Positions 8,424 through 16,355 are shown, numbered from the stretch's first letter. The stretch: 31,533 nucleotides of DNA from an uncultured Azospirillum sp. (GCA_902489795.1 CABUBU010000021.1:1-31533); one strand, 5' to 3'. The notes: generated by a model not told the origin, from the sequence alone. Numbers and translations are program-made.

Positions 8424-8496
8424 GCCGACTTTATCTGTCAATATAACCTTTCGCCTGTCCACAGGGGGTGTATTGTCCGTTCCGAGCTGCGTTCGC

Positions 8497-9034
8497 TCAG
8501 CCCAAAATTTCGCCAGCCTTGCGGTTGAGCCGGATGTCAGTCTGCCTGCCGGAGAAGACGTTCAAATCGTAGATATCTCCGGGGAAACCCGGCACTAAAC
8601 GAAGTTGAACTAAATCCCTTTGTCCTTGATACTTTGCATAATTTTTAATTACTTCTTCGTTTGCCCCAGCACTACTGACGAAGTATTCCGTAGACCAAAC
8701 CACATTTTCCCTAAAATATAGCTTTGATAACCAATTATAACGCTTTCTCATCATTGAGACCGATTGGCTTTTTTATTTTGCTACCACATCTGATATGCTA
8801 TATTGGGGCGGAATTATCATCACAAAATGAATATGGTCTTTATCGAAGCCAATCTTTTCGATGACTACTCCTGGAATACTTCGTAGTAGCTTCGGAAAAA
8901 TATTTTTCAAATAATCAACGACACCGGGGTTTAGGATGCGTCGGCAATATTTCGTTACCCACACTAAACTATATACACTATGTGAACTCTCTACAAACTG
9001 TATATCTTTATTATATCGCCGACTTTTTATTCAT
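8497..9034 (-). pseudogene. tnpA: Decayed IS200-type Y1 transposase (TnpA)
   Basis: The minus strand reads through a Y1 (HUH) transposase: SSHSVYSLVWVTKYCRRIL, the metal-binding HUH motif in KDHIHFVMIIPP, VVWSTEYFVSSAGANEEVI and the catalytic tyrosine region VIKNYAKYQG. Three lesions are visible. The only good ATG (9034) is one base out of frame, and losing one A from an A5 tract (plus 9024-9028) would repair it. An in-frame TAA at 8773-8775 splits the protein. The normal end (near QGQRDLVQLRLV, about 8590) has lost its stop, so the frame runs on 31 more codons. The family is about 140 aa and the repaired protein would match that. It is almost certainly inactive. Confidence 0.82.
8570..8592 (-). 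repeat. Hairpin module ending in GATATCTAC, fused to the TnpA end
   Basis: Read on the minus strand, a GC-rich palindrome CCGGG-TTT-CCCCGG runs into AGATATCTAC. The same design, a CC..GTTT..CCGGGG hairpin followed by GATATCTAT, occurs twice at 24731-24755 and 24828-24854. Here it begins right where TnpA should end. Confidence 0.45.
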
Positions 9035-9071
9035 CCACCACTAAAGTGGTTGTTTTCTACAAGGCATTAAT

Positions 9072-9104
9072 AAAAAAATCCCGTTTGAAACAGGGATGTT
9101 TTTT
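9072..9104 (-). terminator. Terminator of the MobA-like gene
   Basis: An A-run, ATCCC (9078-9082), a 10-nt spacer, GGGAT (9093-9097) and a T-run form a terminator-type hairpin 26 bases past the stop of the minus-strand gene. Confidence 0.55.
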
Positions 9105-9129
9105 GTTTTTGGAACCGCCTTTGCCGCTT

Positions 9130-10791
9130 TTACGATTTGGCGGCCGGCGCGGCGGAGGAAGCTTCTTCACCGTCTTTCGTCAGCAGTTCCAGATCGTTGG
9201 GAAAATTGACGTCAAGGCAGGTTTCGGCGTCGCTTTCAACCAGGCTGAGATAATCGGAATGTTCAAGAAAAACCTGACGCAGATGAGAATCTTCCGGTAC
9301 CAGATCCGCCGTCGGATAAAGGTCGCTGCTCCACAGAACCGGATTGTATTTGTGCCCGCCGTACGTGGAAACCAAAAGCTGGCGTTCTTTGCCTTTGTTG
9401 AAAGACCTTATCATCCGGTTAAGGTATTCGGCCGTAATGTTCGGCATGTCGGCAGGGATCAGCAGTGCGCCGTCGCAGGAGGAGGGCACCGATTTTAGCC
9501 CCAGCCGGATGGAGGTTTTGACGCCCGAAGCGTAGTCGTGGTTGCGCAATATGTTGATGTCGATGTCTTCCAGATGTTCTTCCAGATTTTCCGCGTCATG
9601 TCCGGTAATTACGAAAACCGGCGAAGCCTTTGACCTGACGGCGGCTTCCACCGCTTTCATGAACAACGGTTTGCCGCCTATTTTGACCATCAGTTTGTTG
9701 CGGCGCGCGCGGGAACTGACGCCGGCGGCCAGAATGACCGCGGCAATGGACGGTTCTTTCTTGTTTTTCTTGTCGTCCGGAGCAATAATCCTGTTTTTTT
9801 CCTCATTGCTCAAAATCTCGTTGCCGAGGAAGAGGTTTTGCTCAAAAGCGAAATCACTTTGCGTGATTTTGTCTTTTTTGACCGCGATGCGGATGAAGCG
9901 GTCTGCCAGCGGTGACTCCGTCTTGTCGTAATTGTACGGCATATGAATAATTTTGGCGTTGCGTTTGACCGCAATCATCAGATCAGGCGCGTCGGCTTGG
10001 GGAATGTGGAAACAGACGATGCTGTCGACAATGGTTTTCAGCGCGGCCGGCGCGGTGTCGTCGGGGTGACAGGCCGGCATGCCGGGAACAATCATCACGA
10101 CGCGGTGTCTGCCGGCGGCGTAGGCCACCGCTTCGGCAATGCCGTCAACGGTATGCGGACAACTGTATTCGGCGGTAAATTCCAAACCGAACGGCGTGTA
10201 GTTTTTGACCATTTTGCGCACGATTGCGGAAAAATGTCCGTTTTCCGCCGCGTCGTCGTAGAATTTCGTATAAATGACCGCCGCCTGTTCGTTTTTGGTT
10301 TCTTCCACCGAAAGCAGCGGTTCGTTGCCGGAAAGCTTAAAGTCGATTTCCTCCAGCAGCTCTTCTTCCAGCGCCGGCGGACAAACCGATAAAATGGCGA
10401 TAACTTCGCCTTTGCGGACATTTTGATAAGGGGCGATCGTGTTCAATACAACCTTGGAAGACATGCGGTTGAATTTCAACAGCCGGTTTTCCTGGCAGAT
10501 GAAGATGCCGTCGCGATCGGCGGCGATTTTGCACAAATTGTGCTCCGGCGTGACGTAAACGACGTTTTTGCCGGCGATTCTCGGCGCCAGGTTGGAAAGC
10601 GCGTTTTCCGCCGAAAGATCGGCCACGCCCATTTCTCCGGCGGTGATTTCCCTGACACCGGTCATTTTGAGGTATAAAATGTCTTCTTTGCTCAGTTTAT
10701 GCCCGCGGGGAAGGATCCCGGTATCAAGACGTATGTCGTTAAGCAGTATTTTTCCGTCGGCGCGGTTTATGTCAAATTCGCCAATCCGCAT
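9130..10791 (-). CDS. Molybdopterin-binding / MobA-like nucleotidyltransferase fusion protein
   Basis: A 553-aa two-domain protein. Residues 1 to about 330 resemble the MoeA/Mog-type molybdopterin-binding half of the alphaproteobacterial fusion family (RGHKLSKEDILYLKMTGV, VMIVPGMPACHPDDTAPAAL). The C-terminal part, from about 345, is a MobA/MocA-like NTP transferase with LAAGVSSRARRNKLMVKIGG, FVITGHDAEN, LLIPADMPNIT and a closing LDVNFPNDLE. Homologues attach CMP or GMP to molybdopterin, or act as chaperones for molybdenum enzymes. The conserved glycine-rich molybdopterin-site sequences of the first domain look eroded (finding). No molybdenum enzyme lies nearby. The gene is monocistronic with its own terminator. 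The family assignment is firm and the substrate is not. Confidence 0.8.
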   Translation of the reverse strand: MRIGEFDINRADGKILLNDIRLDTGILPRGHKLSKEDILYLKMTGVREITAGEMGVADLSAENALSNLAPRIAGKNVVYVTPEHNLCKIAADRDGIFICQENRLLKFNRMSSKVVLNTIAPYQNVRKGEVIAILSVCPPALEEELLEEIDFKLSGNEPLLSVEETKNEQAAVIYTKFYDDAAENGHFSAIVRKMVKNYTPFGLEFTAEYSCPHTVDGIAEAVAYAAGRHRVVMIVPGMPACHPDDTAPAALKTIVDSIVCFHIPQADAPDLMIAVKRNAKIIHMPYNYDKTESPLADRFIRIAVKKDKITQSDFAFEQNLFLGNEILSNEEKNRIIAPDDKKNKKEPSIAAVILAAGVSSRARRNKLMVKIGGKPLFMKAVEAAVRSKASPVFVITGHDAENLEEHLEDIDINILRNHDYASGVKTSIRLGLKSVPSSCDGALLIPADMPNITAEYLNRMIRSFNKGKERQLLVSTYGGHKYNPVLWSSDLYPTADLVPEDSHLRQVFLEHSDYLSLVESDAETCLDVNFPNDLELLTKDGEEASSAAPAAKS

Positions 10792-10903
10792 GAGTGTTTA
10801 CCCCCAAACATTGTTTTTCACGAAAAGGTTAGCGCAAGAACAAATTTTCGTCAATAAATAATAAGCGGAATGCCGGAAAAGGTGGGATAAACGGAGATAA
10901 AAA

Positions 10904-10931
10904 TTGACGACTCCGGCAACAGGTATAAAAT
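10904..10931 (+). promoter_or_regulatory. Candidate sigma70-like promoter for the small lipoprotein gene
   Basis: TTGACG (10904-10909) and TAAAAT (10926-10931) are 16 bp apart, 41 bases before the ATG at 10972. The spacing and near-consensus boxes support it. Confidence 0.5.
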
Positions 10932-10971
10932 AAGGACGTTTTTAACCGACTGCTGACAAGGACTGGAAAAG

Positions 10972-11277
10972 ATGAAAAAGAAAATCTGCGGACTGTTGCT
11001 GACGGGGCTGGCGCTGACGGCCTGCGGCGATTTGTCCGGTTACATGCGGGCGGACAAAGACGCACCGTTCAAAACCAGATTGCGAGCCTGCATGCTGAGC
11101 GAGGCCAACGATAAACTGCAAAACGGCACTTTGCTGGACAAAAAGCTGAAGGAAACGGCCGACGAAATTGCCGACGACTGTCTGCGCAAACTGGCGCTGC
11201 AATCGGCCGGGCTGGACGATGAAGCGGTTTCGACGGCGGAGAACATTCTCGACCGTTTGGTCAATGCCGGCAAATAA
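10972..11277 (+). CDS. Small lipoprotein of unknown function
   Basis: A 101-aa protein with a lipoprotein signal peptide, KKKICGLLLTGLALTAC, whose lipobox LTAC places the lipidated cysteine at residue 18. The mature part is short, charged and predicted helical, with two further cysteines (ACMLSEAND and DDCLRKLAL) that could form a disulphide in the periplasm. It is presumably anchored in the outer or inner membrane. I do not recognise the family. GGAAAAG lies just before the ATG, a promoter precedes it at 10904-10931, and a terminator follows at 11301, so it is a stand-alone unit. Confidence 0.75.
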   Translation: MKKKICGLLLTGLALTACGDLSGYMRADKDAPFKTRLRACMLSEANDKLQNGTLLDKKLKETADEIADDCLRKLALQSAGLDDEAVSTAENILDRLVNAGK

Positions 11278-11300
11278 CGTCCGGAGCAAAAAACGAAAAG

Positions 11301-11324
11301 GCTCCGGTTTGTCCGGGGTTTTTG
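11301..11324 (+). terminator. Terminator of the lipoprotein gene
   Basis: The stem CTCCGG/CCGGGG with loop TTTGT is followed by TTTTT. An upstream CCGGAGC (11281-11287) can instead pair with GCTCCGG (11301-11307), giving a competing hairpin that would break the terminator stem. Confidence 0.6.
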
Positions 11325-11340
11325 TTTGAAAAAAATCTGT

Positions 11341-11432
11341 GCCGTCTTTATTTGCCGCCGGGAAGACGGGTACCGTCATATTCTTTGCCGTTTTCATTTG
11401 CCGCCGAGAAGACGGGCACTGTCATATTCTTT
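11341..11432. repeat. 46-bp tandem duplication of the xerC 3' end
   Basis: Two head-to-tail units, 11341-11386 and 11387-11432, match at 41 of 46 positions by eye. Unit two contains the last codons and stop of xerC (KEYDSARLLGGK). Unit one, downstream of the stop on the minus strand, still spells KEYDGTRLPGGK plus stop in another frame. Confidence 0.85.
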
Positions 11433-12347
11433 TTGCAGGGTGGAAATTTCTACTTCTGTGTAGCGTTGGGTGGTGGAAAGCGAAGCATGCCCGAGCAGCT
11501 CCTGAATGGAGCGCAGGTCGGTTCCTTCCGCCAGCAGATGGGTGGCAAACGAATGGCGCAGCGCATGCGGCGTCACGTTGCCGGGAAGATGCAGTCCGTC
11601 GCGCAGCTGTTCCGTCAGCCGCTGGACGATCCGCGGATTAAGCTGTCCGCCGCGCACGCCCAAAAACAGTGCTTCGTCTTCATGAATATGGTAAGGGCAG
11701 GCGTTGAGATAATCTTCGATTTTCTTAATCACCACGGGTAGCAACGGTACCAGTCTTTCTTTACCGCCTTTGCCGCGGACGCGGAGAATGTCGCCGGTTT
11801 TAAGGTCGGCCGGAGTTATCGACAAGGCTTCCGAAATGCGCAACCCGCAGCCGTAAAGCAGGGTGAGTACCGCTTTGTCGCGCAGTATGAGCCAGTTTTC
11901 TTTTTCGTTATTCCCGGCCTCGTCCAGCAGCCGGAAAGTTTCCTTGACGCCGACGGCTTTCGGCAGCACTTTGTTTCTGCGCGGGGATGAAAGGATGCTG
12001 ACGGCCGGGTTTTGGATCAGATTCTGCCGGTCGAGCCAGCGGAAAAAATTGCGGATGCTCGAAAGTTCGCGGGCAATGGTGCTTTTTTCTCTGAAACTGG
12101 CGCTGCGGGCGCCGATAAAACTGCGAAAGTCGCGGATTTTCAGTTTTTTCAAAAGGCCGAGCGATACTTTTCCCTCCGAGCAGAGGTCTTCCCGGGCTGC
12201 CAGAAAGGCGGTGAACAAAGCCAGGTCGCGGGCATAGGCGTCAACCGTGTGTACGGAATAGCGACGTTCGTCCAGCAGCCATTGGCGCCAGCTGCGGATC
12301 GCTTCGTTTAAAATGCCGTCGGCATGAAATTTTATTTCCTCTTTCAT
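11394..12347 (-). CDS. xerC: Tyrosine recombinase XerC
   Basis: A 317-aa site-specific recombinase that resolves chromosome dimers at dif with XerD. The N-terminal SAM-like DNA-binding domain covers about residues 12-105 (YSVHTVDAYARDLALFTAFL). The catalytic domain carries R170 (CGLRISEALS), H261 and R264 (TPHALRHSFATHLL), H287 (LLGHASL) and the nucleophile Y297 (TTQRYTEV), so all active-site residues are present. Length fits the XerC/XerD family. I favour XerC over XerD or a phage integrase because of the housekeeping surroundings and the lack of an att site, but XerD is not excluded. The 3' end is tandemly duplicated (11341-11432). Confidence 0.85.
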   Translation of the reverse strand: MKEEIKFHADGILNEAIRSWRQWLLDERRYSVHTVDAYARDLALFTAFLAAREDLCSEGKVSLGLLKKLKIRDFRSFIGARSASFREKSTIARELSSIRNFFRWLDRQNLIQNPAVSILSSPRRNKVLPKAVGVKETFRLLDEAGNNEKENWLILRDKAVLTLLYGCGLRISEALSITPADLKTGDILRVRGKGGKERLVPLLPVVIKKIEDYLNACPYHIHEDEALFLGVRGGQLNPRIVQRLTEQLRDGLHLPGNVTPHALRHSFATHLLAEGTDLRSIQELLGHASLSTTQRYTEVEISTLQKEYDSARLLGGK

Positions 12348-12477
12348 AAAAATGAATTTTATCCGCTGAAGTTTAAGATTTTGTAAAGCCCGGTTGACAA
12401 AAGCGGAGAATAATATAAGCTGTTAAATACGCAAATACGATTAACACATTATTATAATTTTTTAAAACACAAGCGTC

Positions 12478-12705
12478 ATGGAAACAACAAGCAGATGGTA
12501 TAAGATCACGCGGGCACAGTTCGTGATTTATACCGACCCGGAAACCGGAAAAATCATCAGCCGCAATCTGATCATGCTGGAAGGAGGTGCCTGCCGGATT
12601 TTTGAATACCCGCGGGACGGCGTTCAGATGATGCTGCTGAAAACAGGTGACAGTCTGAAGATCGAAGGTTCTTCGTACTCGGGCCCGGTTGTTATGGTTA
12701 AGTAG
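12478..12705 (+). CDS. Small protein of unknown function (75 aa)
   Basis: A 75-aa reading frame with no recognised domain. It is rich in beta-prone residues (FVIYTDPETGKIISRNLIML, MMLLKTGDSLKIEG) and has no signal peptide or membrane segment, so a small cytoplasmic beta protein is plausible. No clear ribosome-binding site precedes the ATG. Support for a real gene comes from a TATAAT box at 12453-12458, the flanking terminator at 12731-12769 just after the stop, and unobstructed space between divergent neighbours. No function can be suggested. Confidence 0.6.
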   Translation: METTSRWYKITRAQFVIYTDPETGKIISRNLIMLEGGACRIFEYPRDGVQMMLLKTGDSLKIEGSSYSGPVVMVK

Positions 12706-12730
12706 CCTTGTAACGGCCTGATGTTTAAGA

Positions 12731-12769
12731 AAAATCCCGTTTGCTTTTGCGGCAGACGGGATTTTTTTT
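12731..12769. terminator. Bidirectional terminator between the 75-aa gene and the HExxH gene
   Basis: An 11-bp stem (ATCCCGTTTGC, 12734-12744, with GCAGACGGGAT, 12752-12762; one G-T pair) is flanked by A4 and T8. It serves both converging genes. Confidence 0.85.
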
Positions 12770-12803
12770 ACGTGACAAGGCGTGTGTTGAAAGCGGATTT
12801 GTT

Positions 12804-13988
12804 TCAGGCGTATTCCTCACGGAAAAAGTTCATGAATTTGCGCAGCGTCGACGGTTTGGAAGCCGTTTGTTTTTCCGTGTCGACGGAAGGGGCGGCCCTT
12901 TCCGTTTCCGCCGCCGGCAGACGGCGGGCGGCCGCTTCGGCGGCAATTTCTTCGCAGCGGTAATGCCTGTCGGCAAAACGCGGATAAGCCGGCGCCGGAC
13001 TGCCGCCGGTCATTTCCGCCAGTTCCTGCCGTTTTTGCTGCAGCCGCAGATTGTCGGCCCGCATGCCGGCCACAATGTTTGCCCGTTGAACGCTTTCGCT
13101 GTTGCGGCGGGCGCGGAAAGCGGCAATCCGGTTTGAGATGGCGGAATGGTTTGCGGCCATGGCGGTGCAAAGGTCGTTCATGTTTCCGTTTTCTCTGCCG
13201 TTGTCCGCGGTATCGTTGAAAAATTTCAGTTTTTCTTCTTCGGAATAGGAATCGAAAATAAAGTTTTTTTTCTCCGAACGGCGCGGGCCGGTTGTTTGCG
13301 GTTTGACCGGAGAAACTTCCTCTTTTTCTTCCTCCCGTGCTTCGGGCAACGGCGCTTCTCCCGTCAGTTCCCTCAGCATTGCGTCGAATTCCCGATCCCT
13401 TTCGGCCTGTTCTTTTTCCCGGGCAAGAGCTTCCGGTCCGAGTTCCGTTCCTATCAAATAACGCAGATTTTCCTTGCTCAGTTTTGCTTGGGGATCAAGA
13501 TTGAAGTTATACCGGGTTTCCATCACCCGGGCGTAGATTTCCCGTTTGTCGTCCATATAATATGACTGAACTTTTTCCGGAGTGCAGGCCTTTTCGCTGT
13601 CTTCCAGCCTCAGGGCGTGGGTGGCCTCGTGCACGACGCGGCTGCCGAGGTTGTCCGCGTTGCGGCTGACATGGATAACGCTGTCGACCGGATATTCTTT
13701 TCGGTTGATGGTTATCTTTTCGTTGTTGTCCGTTATGCTGAAATAGCCGCTTGCCCGCATACCGCCGGCAAAGTCGTAAGCTTCGTCTTTGGTAGCGACT
13801 ACCAGATTTTGCAGCTTTTTGTGTGCTTTTTCATATTCGGCGTCGCTCATAAAACCTCTTTGGTGCCGCTTTTCGATCCAGTTGTTCAGCCAGGAAACGG
13901 CTTCGTTGATTTCCCGGCGCTGGGCGTCCGAAATTTTGCCGTTGTCTTCGGACAAAACGGTTACGCCTTTGTTGTCTTGTTCCGTCAT
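12804..13988 (-). CDS. Putative HExxH zinc metalloprotease without signal peptide
   Basis: A 394-aa hydrophilic protein. The N-terminal half is compact and contains VVHEATHALRLED, a zinc-metalloprotease HExxH motif (H120, E121, H124), with an acidic candidate third ligand E150 in DDKREIYARVMETR, the spacing of a gluzincin-like site. The C-terminal half, from about 200, is charged and low in complexity with predicted helices. There is no signal peptide or membrane helix, so it acts in the cytoplasm or leaves by a specialised system. GGAG precedes the ATG, and a good promoter lies at 14009-14037. I do not recognise the family; a proteolytic role is inferred from the motif alone. Confidence 0.7.
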   Translation of the reverse strand: MTEQDNKGVTVLSEDNGKISDAQRREINEAVSWLNNWIEKRHQRGFMSDAEYEKAHKKLQNLVVATKDEAYDFAGGMRASGYFSITDNNEKITINRKEYPVDSVIHVSRNADNLGSRVVHEATHALRLEDSEKACTPEKVQSYYMDDKREIYARVMETRYNFNLDPQAKLSKENLRYLIGTELGPEALAREKEQAERDREFDAMLRELTGEAPLPEAREEEKEEVSPVKPQTTGPRRSEKKNFIFDSYSEEEKLKFFNDTADNGRENGNMNDLCTAMAANHSAISNRIAAFRARRNSESVQRANIVAGMRADNLRLQQKRQELAEMTGGSPAPAYPRFADRHYRCEEIAAEAAARRLPAAETERAAPSVDTEKQTASKPSTLRKFMNFFREEYA

Positions 13989-14008
13989 TTTTTTCTCCGT
14001 TGCCGGTC

Positions 14009-14037
14009 AGTATAACATGCTTTTTGCGTTTTAGCAA
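14009..14037 (-). promoter_or_regulatory. Promoter of the HExxH gene
   Basis: On the minus strand TTGCTA (14032-14037) and TATACT (14009-14014) are 17 bp apart, and TG lies one base before the -10 box, an extended -10. The ATG follows 20 bases later. Confidence 0.6.
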
Positions 14038-14149
14038 TCGGCGGATGCGTCGGGTTTGTCAGGTTTTTGGGGATTGTTGTGCCTTGCGTCTGGTTTTTTG
14101 GGAGGCAGCGTGTATGATAAAAGCGTTTTTTTGAAAAAAGAGCGGATAA

Positions 14150-16321
14150 ATGATTATCGGAGTTTTGCTGCCATTGCCTTTTAACGAACCGTTTGATTAC
14201 GAGAGCGAAGAAGAACTGCCTCTCGGAACCATGGTGCGGGTGCCTTTCGGGCGGGAAGAACAGATCGGCGTGGTCTGGCGGCACGGCAAAAGTTCCGGGC
14301 TTGACGGCAAGCGGATCCGAACGGTGATCGAAAAGTTTAATTTTCCGCCGATTGCGGAAGAACTGCGCCGGCTGGTGGAATTTACCGCCGCTTACAACTG
14401 CGCGCCGCTCGGACTGGTACTCAAAATGGTGATCAGCGTGCGGCAGGCGTTTGATGCCCCGCAGACGACTACGCTCTACCGTTTGAGCGGCAAGACCCTG
14501 GCCGAGGCCAAATTAAAAAATTCCGATGCCCGCTGGCATGTGATGGATCTCCTGAAGCATGCTCCTTATTCGAAATCCGAAATATGCAAAGGTGCCGGTT
14601 GCGGAGCGGGGGTTGTCAATACTCTGATCGGAGCCGGAGTGCTGATTCCTTTTACGGTGGAAAAGAAAAAGGCGTTTTCTCCGCCGCAGCCTGATTTTCA
14701 CAAGGTGGAACTGATGCCGGAACAACGGGCAGCGGCGGACGCTCTGGTGCAAAAAGTCGGACAGGGTTTTTCTGTGACGCTTCTGGACGGTGTGACCGGC
14801 AGCGGCAAAACGGAAGTTTATTTCGAGGCCGCGGCGGAAGTTTTGAAAAACGGCCGCCAAGTGTTGATTCTGGTGCCCGAGATTTCGCTGACGACGCAAT
14901 GGCTGGCTCGTTTTGAAAACCGGTTCGGGGTGCGTCCCGCCTGCTGGCATTCGGGTTTGGGGCAGCGCGAACGTACGGACACCTGGATGGCGATTGCCGA
15001 AGGCCGGGTACAGGTGATCGTCGGCGCCCGTTCGGCTCTGTTTCTGCCCTATACCGACCTTGGGCTGATCGTTGTCGACGAAAGCCACGACCATTCCTTC
15101 AAACAGGAGGAAATCGTCAACTATCAATGCCGCGACATGGCGGTCATGCGAGCCAAGTTTGAGCAGTTTCCGCTCATTCTGTCAACCGCGACCCCGGATT
15201 TGGAAACCATGGTCAACGTCGAAAGCGGCAAATATGACGCGGTACGTTTAACCCGGCGTTTTGCCAATGCCAAGCTGCCGAAACTGAAAATCGTCGACCT
15301 CAAAAAAGACAAGCCGCAAAAAGGGCCGTGGGGCGTTTCCTGGCTTTCGCCGCCGTTGGTCGGGGCGCTGGAGGAAAACTTGCAAAAAGGCGAGCAGTCG
15401 ATGCTGTTTTTAAACCGCCGGGGCTATGCGCCGCTTGTCATCTGCCGCGACTGCGGATACCGCATCCAATGTCCGAACTGCACCGCCTGGCTGGCCGAAC
15501 ACCGGAGTACAAACCGGCTGATCTGTCATCATTGCGGCTATACCATGGTCCGGCCGGTGCGTTGTCCCGACTGCGGATCGGAAGAGGGGCTCACTTCCTG
15601 CGGGCCGGGGGTGGAACGGATTGCCGAAGAAGTGGCCAAACGTTTTCCGGCAGCACGGACGGCGGTTCTTTCCAGCGACACGACTTCGAGTCTGGCGGAA
15701 GTTTCCGAGATTTTCGGAAAAATGGAGAGGGGAGAACTGGATATTTTGATCGGTACCCAGATTCTGGCCAAGGGGCACCATTTTCCCGAGCTGACACTGG
15801 TCGGCATTATTGACGCCGACCTCGGACTGATGGGCAGCGACCTGCGGGCGGCCGAACAGACCTATCAGCTGCTTTCGCAGGTGGCCGGGCGTGCCGGTCG
15901 CGGTGAAAAGAGCGGCGAAGTCTGGATCCAGACGCTGTATCCCGAAAACGCGGTGCTGCAGGCGCTGGTCGACAATGACCGCGGTCGTTTTCTCGAGTTG
16001 GAAAAACAGACCCGGCAAATACTCAAACTGCCGCCGTTCGGCCGGCTGGCGGCGCTGGTCGTTTCCGGCGAAAATCAGACGCTGACGGAAAAGGCTGCGG
16101 TCGAACTGGGACGGTGCGGGCCGGCTTCGGACCGGATTTCTGTCCTTGGACCGGCGCCGGCGCCGATATTTATGCTGCGTAACCGCTACCGCTACCGGCT
16201 GCTTTTGAAAACCGACAGGACGGTAAAGCTTCAGAATGTGGTTCGGCAATGGCTGCAAAAGGTGAAAATTCCCGCCAAAGTGCGGGTTGCCGTTGACATT
16301 GATCCCTATTCGTTTATGTAA
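14150..16321 (+). CDS. priA: Primosomal protein N' (replication restart helicase)
   Basis: A 723-aa superfamily 2 helicase that reloads the replisome at stalled forks. The 3' DNA-binding domain is N-terminal (LPLPFNEPFDY). Walker A is GVTGSGKTE (214-222), the DExH box reads DESH (310-313) within VVDESHDHSFKQEE, and LSTATPDLETM is motif III. Eight zinc-binding cysteines occur as four C-x2-C pairs in CRDCG, CPNC, CHHCG and CPDCG. Motifs V/VI follow in GTQILAKGHHFP and QVAGRAGR. Length is standard. It sits 70 bp upstream of the F1 ATP synthase operon, an order typical of Alphaproteobacteria. No terminator separates them. Confidence 0.95.
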   Translation: MIIGVLLPLPFNEPFDYESEEELPLGTMVRVPFGREEQIGVVWRHGKSSGLDGKRIRTVIEKFNFPPIAEELRRLVEFTAAYNCAPLGLVLKMVISVRQAFDAPQTTTLYRLSGKTLAEAKLKNSDARWHVMDLLKHAPYSKSEICKGAGCGAGVVNTLIGAGVLIPFTVEKKKAFSPPQPDFHKVELMPEQRAAADALVQKVGQGFSVTLLDGVTGSGKTEVYFEAAAEVLKNGRQVLILVPEISLTTQWLARFENRFGVRPACWHSGLGQRERTDTWMAIAEGRVQVIVGARSALFLPYTDLGLIVVDESHDHSFKQEEIVNYQCRDMAVMRAKFEQFPLILSTATPDLETMVNVESGKYDAVRLTRRFANAKLPKLKIVDLKKDKPQKGPWGVSWLSPPLVGALEENLQKGEQSMLFLNRRGYAPLVICRDCGYRIQCPNCTAWLAEHRSTNRLICHHCGYTMVRPVRCPDCGSEEGLTSCGPGVERIAEEVAKRFPAARTAVLSSDTTSSLAEVSEIFGKMERGELDILIGTQILAKGHHFPELTLVGIIDADLGLMGSDLRAAEQTYQLLSQVAGRAGRGEKSGEVWIQTLYPENAVLQALVDNDRGRFLELEKQTRQILKLPPFGRLAALVVSGENQTLTEKAAVELGRCGPASDRISVLGPAPAPIFMLRNRYRYRLLLKTDRTVKLQNVVRQWLQKVKIPAKVRVAVDIDPYSFM

Positions 16322-16355
16322 AAGAAAAAGGCGTTATTAATAAAAAAGAAACAAA

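Larger units (their letters stand above)
8424..9060 (-). mobile_element. Relic of an IS200/IS605-family insertion sequence
   Basis: This AT-richer gap between nagZ and the MobA-like gene contains a decayed TnpA read on the minus strand. A small hairpin lies at its left end, just before the TnpA start (ACCAC-TAAA-GTGGT, 9037-9050), the position of the subterminal palindrome in IS200. Another short stem, CCTGT/ACAGG, lies at 8454-8465. No tnpB is present. The exact boundaries are uncertain. The right side (8424-8496) has no gene that I can see. Confidence 0.65.

Noticed and set aside
8426..8449. Short frame MSRLYLSI after nagZ as a remnant of scpA
   Set aside because: It does not resemble the start of ScpA proteins and is too short to support.
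12394..12419. TTGACA with TATAAG as promoter for the 75-aa gene
   Set aside because: Spacing of 14 bp is too short; the TATAAT at 12453-12458 is a better -10 but lacks a -35 partner.
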